Assembly: GCA_009780545.1 (NCBI GenBank)
Contig: WQZW01000010.1
Coordinates: 1-13,526, forward strand
Origin: Treponema sp.
GTDB lineage: Bacteria > Spirochaetota > Spirochaetia > Treponematales > Breznakiellaceae
Reading direction: 5' to 3'
DNA length: 13,526 nucleotides
In this document: positions 1 through 6,988 of the stretch, piece by piece
How positions within the stretch are numbered: position 1 is the stretch's first letter
How the letters are laid out: every line of letters begins with the position of its first letter
Made by a program: the position numbers and the translations under genes
Notes under the pieces: generated by a model
Seen by the model: the letters and a program-made list of their open reading frames with translations, nothing else
Database searches by the model: none
Told to the model about the DNA's origin: nothing

Positions 1-2055
1 ACTCGGGGCGATGTTTTCAACCCGATCCGGTTTCCCCCATTTTGCGGTCAGCGTGATGTCTCCGGTTATGGGAGTTCCCACAAAATCAAACGGCGCGTCC
101 GAATCTTGGGCAAACCAGCCGGTAAAGATGTAATCCCCGCCGACGAACAATCCCGTGCCGTCAAACGGATACCGTTCCGCCCGGGGTGCCGTCGGTACGT
201 CGACGACGAACTCGCCGATGTCGATAAACTGCGGCTGAATGACGGCCCTGCTTCCTTCCCCCGCGTCGAACGTTACCCTGGCGGGCGGCGCCTTGTTGAC
301 GGTTACCGTAACGAAATCCGGGGTGGTAAAGCCGCCGTAAGTAAAGCGGAGGACGTGAACGGCCGGAGAAGCCATATCCGGAGCGGCGGGATCGATTCCA
401 ATTCCCGCGGCCGGCGACCACGCGATTTCGGTAGCCGGGGTTTTCGGATTGTTGTGGTGTCCCCAAAGCGCGAGACCGCCAAGATCGAATGCGTCGCCCA
501 CGGTATATTGAACCGCGGACGGCGGCGTTTTGATGGAAATGCCGTTCATCGCCGTCCGCGTAACGCTTACCGTAACCGAATCGTGATGTTCCTCGTCGGA
601 CAAATCGGTGTATGAAACCATAACGGTTTTCTCGCCCGAGGTTTCAAAAATTTGCGGGGAATCGTCGTGCCTAAACCAGTTTCCGCCGTCAATTTTGAAC
701 CAAAGATCGCCCGCCGCAATCCGTCTGTCCCCGGTTTTGTAGTGGGCGGTAACCGCAATGCCGTTCGGATCGAAAGCGTCGCCGTCAAAATACGCGACCG
801 GCACGGAAATTTCCGCGGTGATCCCCGTGGCGGAAGGAAGCACGATCGGTTCCTTAACCGTAACCGTAAAAACGTCGCCGGATTCAAAATCCCTGTAGAC
901 GACTCCGAAGGTTTGCTCCCCCGGCATATTCCCGTCGTATTCGGCGGTCAGGGAAAAATACGAACCTGTCGCCGGGCCGTACACGACGTCATAAAATTCC
1001 CCGTTGTTGTAGACGGCCTTAATTTCCAGGCCGCTCAAATCGATGGCCTCGCCGAATTCATATTCAAGCTTGGTCGGCGGTTCTATGATGGCGACGTGCG
1101 TAATCCGGCGCTGGGTAACGTTGACCGTGAAACCGGCGTCGACTTCCTCGTAACGGACGGTAACGAGGTAGGTTCCCTCGTTCATGAAAGAGGGCGGATT
1201 TGCAATATCGACGATTTCCCCAATTCCGTCGATGAAAATCCCAAGCTTGGGATCGTCCGTTTCGATTACCGTGGGATGATCCAGGAAATCAAACGCCGTA
1301 ACGGTAATGCCGGATACGTCAAAAGCGTCGTCGGTGAAATATTCATTTTTGGCGTTCACGACTTCGAGGCGTTGCGCCCCTTCGGGGATTCTTACCGATA
1401 TCCCGAACGGTTCCTCCGGCCTTTCGTTCATGTAACTGATGAAGACGTCCTTTTCGCCTTCCTTGTCCATTGAACTGGCAGTTTTGGTGCCTACGTTATA
1501 GATGTGAAGCTCCCAGTCCGGCGGCCCAAAACCGTGTTCCGGAAACGCGTCGAACGTTCTGCTCTGGGCGGGTTTCCCGTCGTCCTCCCAAACGTAGTTC
1601 GCCTGAACTATCATGCCGCGCCAGTCGAACGTGTTGCGGACGACGTATTCGGTGCGGCTCGGGTTTTGGGTAACGACCACGTTCTCGACCCTGGAGTTTG
1701 CCGGAGCGATCTGCACCGGAAGGCTTGCCGTAAACCCGTAATATCTTATCGTAAGGGAATGATCTCCCACGAGCAGGGCATGCAGATCGCCTTCTATCGA
1801 GATGCTCCTTTCGTTGCCGACGTACGGCACGTTGCGTACCGATCCGTCGCTGTAGCGGACCGTGATGACCATTCCGCGGGGTTCGAACGAAGAACCTTGG
1901 CGATAAACGTCCTTTGGAAGTGTCGTGATTTCTATTCCCGTAGGTTTGATGACGTCGTCGGAAGGACTTGGCGCCCCCGGGTTTCTGCACCCAAACAAGA
2001 AAGATATGCCGAACACCAGCAAACCGAACCTTAAGATGTTTCTTACAGCAGCCAT
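1..2055 (-). CDS. Surface lipoprotein with Big_3-like Ig repeats and an InlB-type repeat (3' end outside window)
   Basis: The frame is open for 685 codons from ATG at 2055 to the window edge, so the C-terminus is missing. An AGGAGA ribosome binding site at 2061-2066 lies 5 nt before the ATG. Residues 1-22 are a signal peptide ending in the lipobox L20-F21-G22-C23, so the protein should be lipid-anchored. About six Ig-like repeats follow (roughly residues 36-115, 119-224, 225-313, 316-400, 402-499, 503-586). Several share the core Y-x2-G/D-D/E-A-F/I-D-x2-G-I/L and then a short strand, as in the Big_3 family; examples are YEFGEAIDLSGLEIKAVY and YTVGDAFDLGGLAL. Residues 591-673 resemble an InlB/Listeria-Bacteroides (Flg_new) repeat: they begin RVTFDAGEG, contain FTGWF and end GDITLTAKW. 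Such proteins are usually surface adhesins or scaffolds; the ligand is unknown. The gene looks less GC-rich than its neighbours. The domain calls are by eye; the lipoprotein nature is the surest part. Confidence 0.85.
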   Translation of the reverse strand, partial: MAAVRNILRFGLLVFGISFLFGCRNPGAPSPSDDVIKPTGIEITTLPKDVYRQGSSFEPRGMVITVRYSDGSVRNVPYVGNERSISIEGDLHALLVGDHSLTIRYYGFTASLPVQIAPANSRVENVVVTQNPSRTEYVVRNTFDWRGMIVQANYVWEDDGKPAQSRTFDAFPEHGFGPPDWELHIYNVGTKTASSMDKEGEKDVFISYMNERPEEPFGISVRIPEGAQRLEVVNAKNEYFTDDAFDVSGITVTAFDFLDHPTVIETDDPKLGIFIDGIGEIVDIANPPSFMNEGTYLVTVRYEEVDAGFTVNVTQRRITHVAIIEPPTKLEYEFGEAIDLSGLEIKAVYNNGEFYDVVYGPATGSYFSLTAEYDGNMPGEQTFGVVYRDFESGDVFTVTVKEPIVLPSATGITAEISVPVAYFDGDAFDPNGIAVTAHYKTGDRRIAAGDLWFKIDGGNWFRHDDSPQIFETSGEKTVMVSYTDLSDEEHHDSVTVSVTRTAMNGISIKTPPSAVQYTVGDAFDLGGLALWGHHNNPKTPATEIAWSPAAGIGIDPAAPDMASPAVHVLRFTYGGFTTPDFVTVTVNKAPPARVTFDAGEGSRAVIQPQFIDIGEFVVDVPTAPRAERYPFDGTGLFVGGDYIFTGWFAQDSDAPFDFVGTPITGDITLTAKWGKPDRVENIAPS

Positions 2056-2291
2056 GATGATCTCCTGAATTACGAATATAACGGGCTTTTTTAGCCCGTA
2101 ACCACAAAGATGCGCGCGCTCGGAAACCTATTCTCACGAAGCAAAATCCTTAAGCAGTCCGACTGCGGACGGTACCTCCATTTATTTGATACGAGGCATG
2201 CCGAAAAATTCAATCGTCATGACCTCCGCACGTAAGCTTTGTCCGCAATCGCCCGTAAAGGTTTTTTCTTTCCAGCATCCGCCTATGCACG
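2056..2291 (-). promoter_or_regulatory. Long 5' leader with two mini-ORFs and a hairpin
   Basis: This non-coding stretch between the inferred transcription start and the lipoprotein ATG holds several small structures. A 12-codon ORF (2220-2182, MTIEFFGMPRIK) follows GGAGG at 2227-2223, but only 2 nt separate them, which is shorter than usual. Its TAA abuts the ATG of a 15-codon ORF (2181-2134, MEVPSAVGLLKDFAS). A 13-nt palindrome, GCAGTC-C-GACTGC in plus sense, sits at 2154-2166. A 7-bp hairpin lies near the gene (listed separately). I do not recognise a known riboswitch class. A regulatory role is only an inference from the length. Confidence 0.35.
2081..2099 (-). promoter_or_regulatory. 7-bp hairpin in the lipoprotein leader
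   Basis: ACGGGCT (2081-2087) pairs perfectly with AGCCCGT (2093-2099) around a 5-nt loop of T (A in the RNA sense). It ends about 14 nt upstream of the ribosome binding site. No clean U-tract follows in the minus direction (TATATTCG), so it is not a convincing terminator. It could affect translation or mRNA stability. Confidence 0.4.
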
Positions 2292-2327
2292 TCCAAGAGT
2301 CATAGCAAATGCGGAACGGCATGTCAA
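2292..2327 (-). promoter_or_regulatory. Sigma70-like promoter of the Ig-repeat lipoprotein gene
   Basis: On the minus strand TTGACA (2327-2322) is followed by a 17-nt spacer and then TATGAC (2304-2299). TGC precedes the -10 hexamer, giving an extended -10. The expected start is near 2292, about 237 nt upstream of the lipoprotein ATG. The perfect -35 and ideal spacing make this the best promoter in the window by eye. Confidence 0.65.
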
Positions 2328-2465
2328 GCCTCTGCCAAGGCCGCCTACGGTAATTTGGGCGGGAATGGATTTTGTTTTAAAAATATTCACGCATTGTTTG
2401 AAATGATATTCCATTACCGTCGGGTGCGTCGCAAACGTCCTTCGCAATGGCCTGCCTGTTCGTTC
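2328..2465. other. Intergenic stretch between recO end and lipoprotein promoter
   Basis: This holds no credible gene. It includes an AT-rich patch around 2368-2390 downstream of recO. I see no stem plus T-tract that would make a convincing recO terminator. Confidence 0.4.
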
Positions 2466-3182
2466 CTAAACGCAGGCCCAGCTCGCCGGCTTCCGCCCGA
2501 ACTCGCGGGTAAGGACTCCGGTAGCCAGGGCGTTCGCCTCGGCGAAGGCCGGGGCGGGGATATCCCCGGGGACCTCGGTTTCGGGGGCAATCTGGGCCCG
2601 CAGCCAGGTCCGGCAGGCGGGGTCGGTATCGACCAGGGGGGCGAGGCGGGGCCCGTCCCGGCGGAGGCAGGCGGCGCAGACCATGCCGGCTTCCCTCGTC
2701 GAAAAGCTCAGGCGGGCGTTTTCCGGCAGGGGGGCGCCGCAGGAGGAGCAGCGGGAAAAGTCCGGGCGGATGCCGAGGAAGTCGGCCCATTGCCAGAGAA
2801 ACCGGAGGAACAGGGGCCGGCATTGCCGGTCCTCGGCGCGGGCGATGCCGTCAAGGGCGGTTTCGGCCAGGTCCAGGGCGGACTGCCAGCTTCCGCCGCC
2901 GCCGTGCGAGGCCAGCACCGTCTCGCAGACCGCGTCGGCGGCCGTCACCCGCGCGTAGGATTCCCGAAGGCCGGGCCTCCAGGACCGCACGTCGAAATCG
3001 CCGAGCTTGCAGGAATCGCCCACCGGGTTTCGGTACAGCCAGGCCAGGCCCGAGTGGAAGGGCGAGGCGTACGAACGGAGCCGGCTCTTCGGCCCACCGA
3101 AAACCGTGGCCCTGAAAAGACCGGCCTCGCCGGAGGGCCGGCTTTTGAGGATGAGGGCATGGCAGCGGCTGTCCCGGGTCAT
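2466..3182 (-). CDS. recO: DNA repair protein RecO
   Basis: RecO acts in the cytoplasm in RecF-pathway recombination: it anneals single strands and helps RecR load RecA on SSB-coated DNA. The 238-residue product has the expected layout: an N-terminal OB-fold region (about 1-75, with ILKSRPSGE, ATVFGGPKSRL and FDVRSWRPGL), a helical middle, and a C4 zinc finger at C145-x2-C148 and C169-x2-C172. I chose ATG at 3182 because homology starts there; the frame stays open to 3410 but that extension translates only repeat DNA. No Shine-Dalgarno is visible before this ATG. An oddity is that SRPSGE is followed directly by AGLFRATVFGG, whereas E. coli RecO has about 11 more residues between the equivalent points. 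The loss is in frame and would remove a strand of the OB fold. Repeat copy B begins about 20 nt upstream. The identification is secure; full activity is not. Confidence 0.93.
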   Translation of the reverse strand: MTRDSRCHALILKSRPSGEAGLFRATVFGGPKSRLRSYASPFHSGLAWLYRNPVGDSCKLGDFDVRSWRPGLRESYARVTAADAVCETVLASHGGGGSWQSALDLAETALDGIARAEDRQCRPLFLRFLWQWADFLGIRPDFSRCSSCGAPLPENARLSFSTREAGMVCAACLRRDGPRLAPLVDTDPACRTWLRAQIAPETEVPGDIPAPAFAEANALATGVLTREFGRKPASWACV

Positions 3183-3202
3183 CGGGCGGCCCCGGGATTC
3201 AT

Positions 3203-3285
3203 GAGGGGGGCCGAGCCCCCCTGAGGTCCGGCCCTTCGGTCCGGCCCTACCCCCCGAACGGGGCCCTGCCCCGTAACGCCCCGCG
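3203..3285 (+). repeat. Three-hairpin GC-rich repeat, copy B
   Basis: Hairpin 1 is AGGGGGGC/GCCCCCCT (3204-3211 with 3215-3222, loop CGA). Hairpin 2 is imperfect, with 9 of 11 pairs (3224-3234 with 3238-3248, loop TTC). Next comes the linker CTACCCCCCGAAC (3247-3259), then hairpin 3 ACGGGGC/GCCCCGT (3258-3264 with 3268-3274, loop CCT) and the tail AACGCCCCGC (3275-3284). The linker and hairpins 1 and 3 match copy A at 8294-8384 almost exactly; hairpin 2 differs. Confidence 0.8.
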
Positions 3286-3349
3286 GCGACGGACGGCCAT
3301 GGTCCCCGGAATCGACGGCGGCCGGAAAAGGCGGTACCCTGCCGGCAAA

Positions 3350-3453
3350 GGCGGGGCGTTGCGGGGCGGAGCCCCGCAGAGGGGGAAACGGAAGCCGGAG
3401 GTTGCCGCAAGGCGGCAACCTTCGGCTGTAGTGGGGGGGAGACTTCCCCCGCT
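3350..3453 (-). repeat. Three-hairpin GC-rich repeat, copy C (inverted, diverged)
   Basis: Read on the minus strand it has the same order as copies A and B. Hairpin 1 is GGGGGA/TCCCCC (3435-3440 with 3445-3450). Hairpin 2 pairs 3393-3397 with 3423-3427 and 3400-3408 with 3412-3420 around loop 3409-3411, with a 2x2 internal loop. Hairpin 3 is TGCGGGGC/GCCCCGCA (3360-3367 with 3371-3378). The tail GCGGGGCGTT (3351-3360) is the exact inverse of the copy B tail. The primary sequence of hairpin 2 is unrelated to that of A or B. The sequence between B and C (3286-3349) holds no recognisable gene. Confidence 0.7.
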
Positions 3454-3490
3454 TCATGATTTGGCTTCCGTCGGGCATCATTGAATACTA

Positions 3491-3519
3491 TTGACAGTTT
3501 TCCGGCAAAGATGCAACAT
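3491..3519 (+). promoter_or_regulatory. Possible promoter of the solute-binding-like lipoprotein gene
   Basis: A perfect TTGACA (3491-3496) is followed by 17 nt and a weak -10, CAACAT (3514-3519, 3 of 6 matches). The expected start would fall at about 3526-3527, on the second ATG of the gene. The -10 is poor, so this is tentative. Confidence 0.35.
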
Positions 3520-4789
3520 GGCCCGAATGAGGCTTTCGGTATTATTTCTTTTGGCGGCGTCGGCTTTGGTTTCCTGTCGGGCGGAAGGCGGCGTGGCGGT
3601 GCTGTGGACGGACAGGGCGGACTTCGCCTTCTATGCGGACAGGTTCAACGCCTCGCAGTCCTTGTACAAGGTCGAGGTGTTCCACATCGAGGCTCCGGCG
3701 GCACGGCTTTCCGCGGGGGAACATGGCCGGCCGGACGTCGTCGTCGCCGGGCGGTCGGACGGCGGGGCGTTCCGGAAGCTGTGGCTGCCCCTGGACGGGC
3801 TTCTTGCCGAGGGTTCCGGGGAGCGGATCGGGGCGGCCTTTTTTCCCGCGCTGCTGGAGGCCGGGAAATTCGGGGGAACGCAATACCTGCTGCCGGTTTC
3901 GTTCAACGCGCCCTTCGCCGTCTTTGCCGCCGATTCCGGCCCGCTTTTCGCCGATCCGGTGACGACGGGCCTTGAGGAACTGCGGGACCTGGGCGCGGCG
4001 TTCAACGTCCGTTCGGGGACCGGCTATTCCAGGATAGGTTTTTCCCCGACCTGGAACGGGGATTTTCCCCTTGTCGCGGCGGGCCTTTTGGGAGCGGGCT
4101 TTGTCGAGGACGACCCGCTCGGCTGGGACGGGGACGCCCTTGCCGGGGCGGTCGGCTTCCTGCGGGACTGGAACGGGCGGGCGAACCCCGGAATCCGGGC
4201 CACCGACGACTTTACCTACCGGTACCTGAACGCCCCGCCCGCCGTCCTGCTCCCCGCCTCCGCGATACTCCTCGCCGCCATGGACAGCTCGGAGTACTTT
4301 ACCCTGACCGGCGACATCCGGGACGGACTGGGTTTTCGCTGGATTTCCGGCACGGATTCGATCCCCCTTTCCGACGACGTCGCCTTTCTCGGCCTGGTCG
4401 CGGGGGAGAACGGCCGAAGGACGGCGGGGCGGAAGGCGGCCGAGGCCTTCGTCCTGTGGTTCTTTCGGGCGGACACCCAGCGGGAACTGCTGCAGCGGAG
4501 CGCCGACTTCGGGCAGACGGAACTTTCCTTCGGCATCGCCGGGGGCTTTTCCGCGCTGAGGCCGGTTACCGAGGAGGTTTTTCCCATGTTCTACCCGGAA
4601 CTCCCGGAGACGATTCCCCCGGCGGACTTCCTCGTTCCGCCGGGTCCCCTGCCGGGCGACTGGGCGGCGATGAAGGCCGAGGTCGTCCTGCCCTTCCTGC
4701 GGGAAGCCGGCAGGCAGGAGCCGGAAGCCGAAACCGCCGACCTTGCCGCGGCCCTTGCCGACTGGGTACGGCTGAACCGGTTCCGCTAG
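3518..4789 (+). CDS. Lipoprotein resembling an ABC-transporter solute-binding protein
   Basis: This encodes a secreted lipoprotein of 423 residues. The N-terminus has a hydrophobic signal (MARMRLSVLFLLAASALVSC) ending in the lipobox L-V-S-C20. The mature part starts with AVLWTDRADFAFYADRFNAS, and PDVVVAG follows near residue 75. This is the layout of the first lobe of extracellular solute-binding family 1 (a sugar/peptide-binding fold). Late segments such as AFVLWFFRADTQRELLQRS also fit that family. No permease or ATPase gene is adjacent, so transport function is unproven. Starts are possible at 3518 or 3527 (MRLSV); neither has a Shine-Dalgarno, and TTG at 3491 would put a charged tail before the signal. 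The TVP38-family gene follows after 19 nt, probably in the same transcript. The lipoprotein call is firm; the solute-binding call is moderate. Confidence 0.75.
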   Translation: MARMRLSVLFLLAASALVSCRAEGGVAVLWTDRADFAFYADRFNASQSLYKVEVFHIEAPAARLSAGEHGRPDVVVAGRSDGGAFRKLWLPLDGLLAEGSGERIGAAFFPALLEAGKFGGTQYLLPVSFNAPFAVFAADSGPLFADPVTTGLEELRDLGAAFNVRSGTGYSRIGFSPTWNGDFPLVAAGLLGAGFVEDDPLGWDGDALAGAVGFLRDWNGRANPGIRATDDFTYRYLNAPPAVLLPASAILLAAMDSSEYFTLTGDIRDGLGFRWISGTDSIPLSDDVAFLGLVAGENGRRTAGRKAAEAFVLWFFRADTQRELLQRSADFGQTELSFGIAGGFSALRPVTEEVFPMFYPELPETIPPADFLVPPGPLPGDWAAMKAEVVLPFLREAGRQEPEAETADLAAALADWVRLNRFR

Positions 4790-4808
4790 GTTCGGGCCGG
4801 GAAGTTCC

Positions 4809-5525
4809 ATGCGGGCGGGCGACGTTTGGGCCGGGATTCGGCGGATCGGCCGGGCGAGATTGGCCTGTCTGCTCGTCCTGCTTGCCGTCGCCGCCGCGCT
4901 CACCGCGCTGGGGATACGCTGGGTTTCCGGCCTCCGCTCCCCGGAGGCCCTCGCCGCCTTCGGGGAGCGGATCGCCGCGCTGGGGCCGGGAGGTTGGTTC
5001 GCCCTCCTTGCGGTACAGTACCTGCAGGTGGTGCTGGCCTTCGTGCCGGGCGGGCCGGTGCAGATCGTCTCCGGCGCCCTGTACGGCCCCGTCGGGGCGG
5101 TCGCGCTCATCGTCGTCGGCCTCTTTCTGGCCAACCTCACGATCTTCGCCCTGGTACGGCGTCTGGGGAGGAAGACCCTGCGCCTCCTCTCGGGCGGCCG
5201 GGAACTTTCCGAATACCGTTTTTTCGGCATCCCGGCCGACTCCCCCGCCCTGATCCTGCTCCTGTACTTCGTCCCCGGCACGCCGAAGGACGCCCTGACC
5301 TACCTTTTCGCCCTGAGCGGCATCGGCCCGTTCCGCTTCTGCGTCCTCAGCATCGCCGCCCGGCTTCCGGCGGTTCTCGTGTCGGTCCTTGCCGGATACG
5401 GCCTTTCCCGGGGCAGGTTCCTTTTGGCCGCCGCCCTCTTTGCCGCCATCGCCGTTTTGGGAATCGTCGGGTATTTCGTGGGAAGGCATGTGAGGCGGAA
5501 GGCCGATCCGCCCGCGACGGATTGA
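4809..5525 (+). CDS. TVP38/TMEM64-family (VTT domain) inner-membrane protein
   Basis: This 238-residue polytopic membrane protein belongs to the TVP38/TMEM64 family, distant relatives of DedA. Hydrophobic segments lie at about 19-39, 61-80, 96-116, 146-156, 176-197 and 204-225. Two family signatures are clear: AFVPGGPVQIVSGALYGPVG (77-96), and FVPGTPKDALTYLFAL (154-169), a re-entrant-type loop. R117-R118-x2-GR follows the third segment. Family members are linked to lipid scrambling or membrane homeostasis; no specific substrate can be read from the sequence. The ATG lies 19 nt after the preceding lipoprotein stop with only a weak GGGAAG upstream, which suggests co-transcription. Membrane localisation is nearly certain. 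Confidence 0.88.
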   Translation: MRAGDVWAGIRRIGRARLACLLVLLAVAAALTALGIRWVSGLRSPEALAAFGERIAALGPGGWFALLAVQYLQVVLAFVPGGPVQIVSGALYGPVGAVALIVVGLFLANLTIFALVRRLGRKTLRLLSGGRELSEYRFFGIPADSPALILLLYFVPGTPKDALTYLFALSGIGPFRFCVLSIAARLPAVLVSVLAGYGLSRGRFLLAAALFAAIAVLGIVGYFVGRHVRRKADPPATD

Positions 5526-5543
5526 CGGACGGCAAGAATTTCG

Positions 5544-5572
5544 TTGCCCGCCCCTCCAAAGCGTGCTAGTAT
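5544..5572 (+). promoter_or_regulatory. Promoter for tldD-tldE
   Basis: TTGCCC (5544-5549), a 17-nt spacer and TAGTAT (5567-5572) are preceded by TGC, giving an extended -10. The expected start is near 5579. An overlapping TATGAT lies at 5570-5575. The site sits in the 65-nt gap before tldD, whose AGGAGG ribosome binding site is at 5580-5585. Confidence 0.5.
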
Positions 5573-5590
5573 GATTCCCAGGAGGAAACG

Positions 5591-6988
5591 ATGCTTCAAG
5601 ACTTTATCGGTGCCCATAAGGGCGAATTTAGGGACCAGACCGAACTGCGGGCGCAGACGAACACCGTCTCCAGGGTGAACTTTCTGGCCGGCAACATGGT
5701 CGGCAACGAACAGAGCGTGACCGGCGGGGTTTCGGCGCGGGTGCATCGCGGGGGAACCGCCGGCTTCGCCTCGATGGCCGAATATTCGGAGGACGGCGTG
5801 CGGCGGGTGCTGGCCGCCGCCACGGAGAACGCCCTCTTCATGGACCGGCAGGTAAACCGGGGCAGGCCGCCGTTCCCGGCCGTCGCCGGCGGAAACGTCC
5901 CGCCCAAAACGGAACCGAGGGAACAGGCGAAACAGGCCGCCCTCATCGAGTTCTCCAAGGCCCTGGACGCCCTGATTACCGGCAGGTACAAGGACCTTTC
6001 CAGCCGGTACGTCACGACCTTCTGCCTGGACATCGAGAAACTCATTGCCGTGGGCTCCGGTTCCGGCATCGACGGCACGGACGGCCGGTTCTTCCAGCCC
6101 AGAACCACGGTGTACGTCGGGATGACGGCGGAGGACTCCGAGGGACATCCGGTGGAACTGTACCAGTCGTTCGGGGGATTCGGCGGTTTCGACGAACTGT
6201 TTTCCGATCCGGCCCTGCTCGTCCCGGAGCTGGACGGGCTGCACCGGCGCCTCATGGACAAACGGGACGGCGTTTTTGCCGAGGCCGGACTCCGCCGCTG
6301 CGTCCTGCATCCGGACCTCGCCGGCATGCTGGCCCACGAAGCCGTCGGGCACACCACCGAGGCCGACCTGGTCCTCGGCGGATCGGTGGCGGGGACCAAC
6401 CTGGGCAAACCGGTGGCCAGCGAACTGATCGGCCTGGTCGATTTCGCCCACACCGCCCTCGGAAAAACCTGCCCCCTTCCGGTCTACCTCGACGACGAGG
6501 GCGTTCCGGCCGAGGACGTAACCATCATCGAGAACGGAATCCTCAAAAATTTCATGCATTCGCGGGAAACGGCCAGGCATTTCGAAACGAAGCCCCAAGG
6601 CAACGCCCGCGCCTTCCTGTTCTCCGACGAGCCGTTGATCCGCATGAGGAACACCGCCATCCTTCCCGGCCGGAACAAGCTGGAGGAGCTGATCGCCGGG
6701 GTGGACGACGGCTACTACCTGATCAAGACCGGAAACGGCCAGGCCGACGCCACAGGCGAGTTCATGTTCTCCGTCACCATGGGGTACGAGATCAAGGGCG
6801 GCAAGCTGGGCAGGGCGATCAGGGACACGACGATTTCCGGGGTTGCCTTCGAGATGCTGAAGACCGTGGACATGGTTTCCGACGACTTCGTCTGGGAAGC
6901 CGCCGGGTTCTGCGGCAAGAAACAGCCGATGACCGTGGGAATGGGCGGGCCGGCGATCCGCTGCGAGCTTGCCATAGGAGGAAAGTGA
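5591..6988 (+). CDS. tldD: Metalloprotease TldD, catalytic subunit
   Basis: TldD is the zinc-bearing subunit of the TldD/TldE (PmbA) heterodimer, a cytoplasmic protease that cuts unfolded peptides inside a closed cavity; in E. coli it matures microcin B17 and degrades the CcdA antitoxin. The 465-residue length is normal. The HExxxH motif is HEAVGHTTEAD (H249, E250, H254). A conserved C-terminal cysteine in FCGKK (C441) is placed where the family's third metal ligand lies; that assignment comes from family knowledge. GGSVAGTN and YLDDEGVP downstream of the motif also fit. The start is supported by AGGAGG 5 nt upstream. The gene ends in TGA sharing one base with the ATG of tldE, which predicts translational coupling and equal subunit amounts. 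No peptide precursor gene is seen nearby. Confidence 0.95.
   Translation: MLQDFIGAHKGEFRDQTELRAQTNTVSRVNFLAGNMVGNEQSVTGGVSARVHRGGTAGFASMAEYSEDGVRRVLAAATENALFMDRQVNRGRPPFPAVAGGNVPPKTEPREQAKQAALIEFSKALDALITGRYKDLSSRYVTTFCLDIEKLIAVGSGSGIDGTDGRFFQPRTTVYVGMTAEDSEGHPVELYQSFGGFGGFDELFSDPALLVPELDGLHRRLMDKRDGVFAEAGLRRCVLHPDLAGMLAHEAVGHTTEADLVLGGSVAGTNLGKPVASELIGLVDFAHTALGKTCPLPVYLDDEGVPAEDVTIIENGILKNFMHSRETARHFETKPQGNARAFLFSDEPLIRMRNTAILPGRNKLEELIAGVDDGYYLIKTGNGQADATGEFMFSVTMGYEIKGGKLGRAIRDTTISGVAFEMLKTVDMVSDDFVWEAAGFCGKKQPMTVGMGGPAIRCELAIGGK

Noticed and set aside
652..1473. A 273-codon plus-strand frame inside the Ig-repeat lipoprotein gene
   Set aside because: The minus-strand frame is continuous for 685 codons with a signal peptide and repeats; the plus frame shows no family features.
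1875..1895. GTTCGAA word resembling a tRNA T-arm
   Set aside because: It lies inside the lipoprotein coding frame with no cloverleaf around it; I found no tRNA or rRNA in the window.
3183..3410. Longer recO start upstream of 3182
   Set aside because: The added 76 residues come from repeat copies B and C, and RecO homology begins at the ATG at 3182.
3179..3481. A 100-codon minus-strand frame starting near TAGTAT and ending just inside recO
   Set aside because: It translates the three-hairpin repeats; its composition is repeat-derived and it has no independent gene signal.
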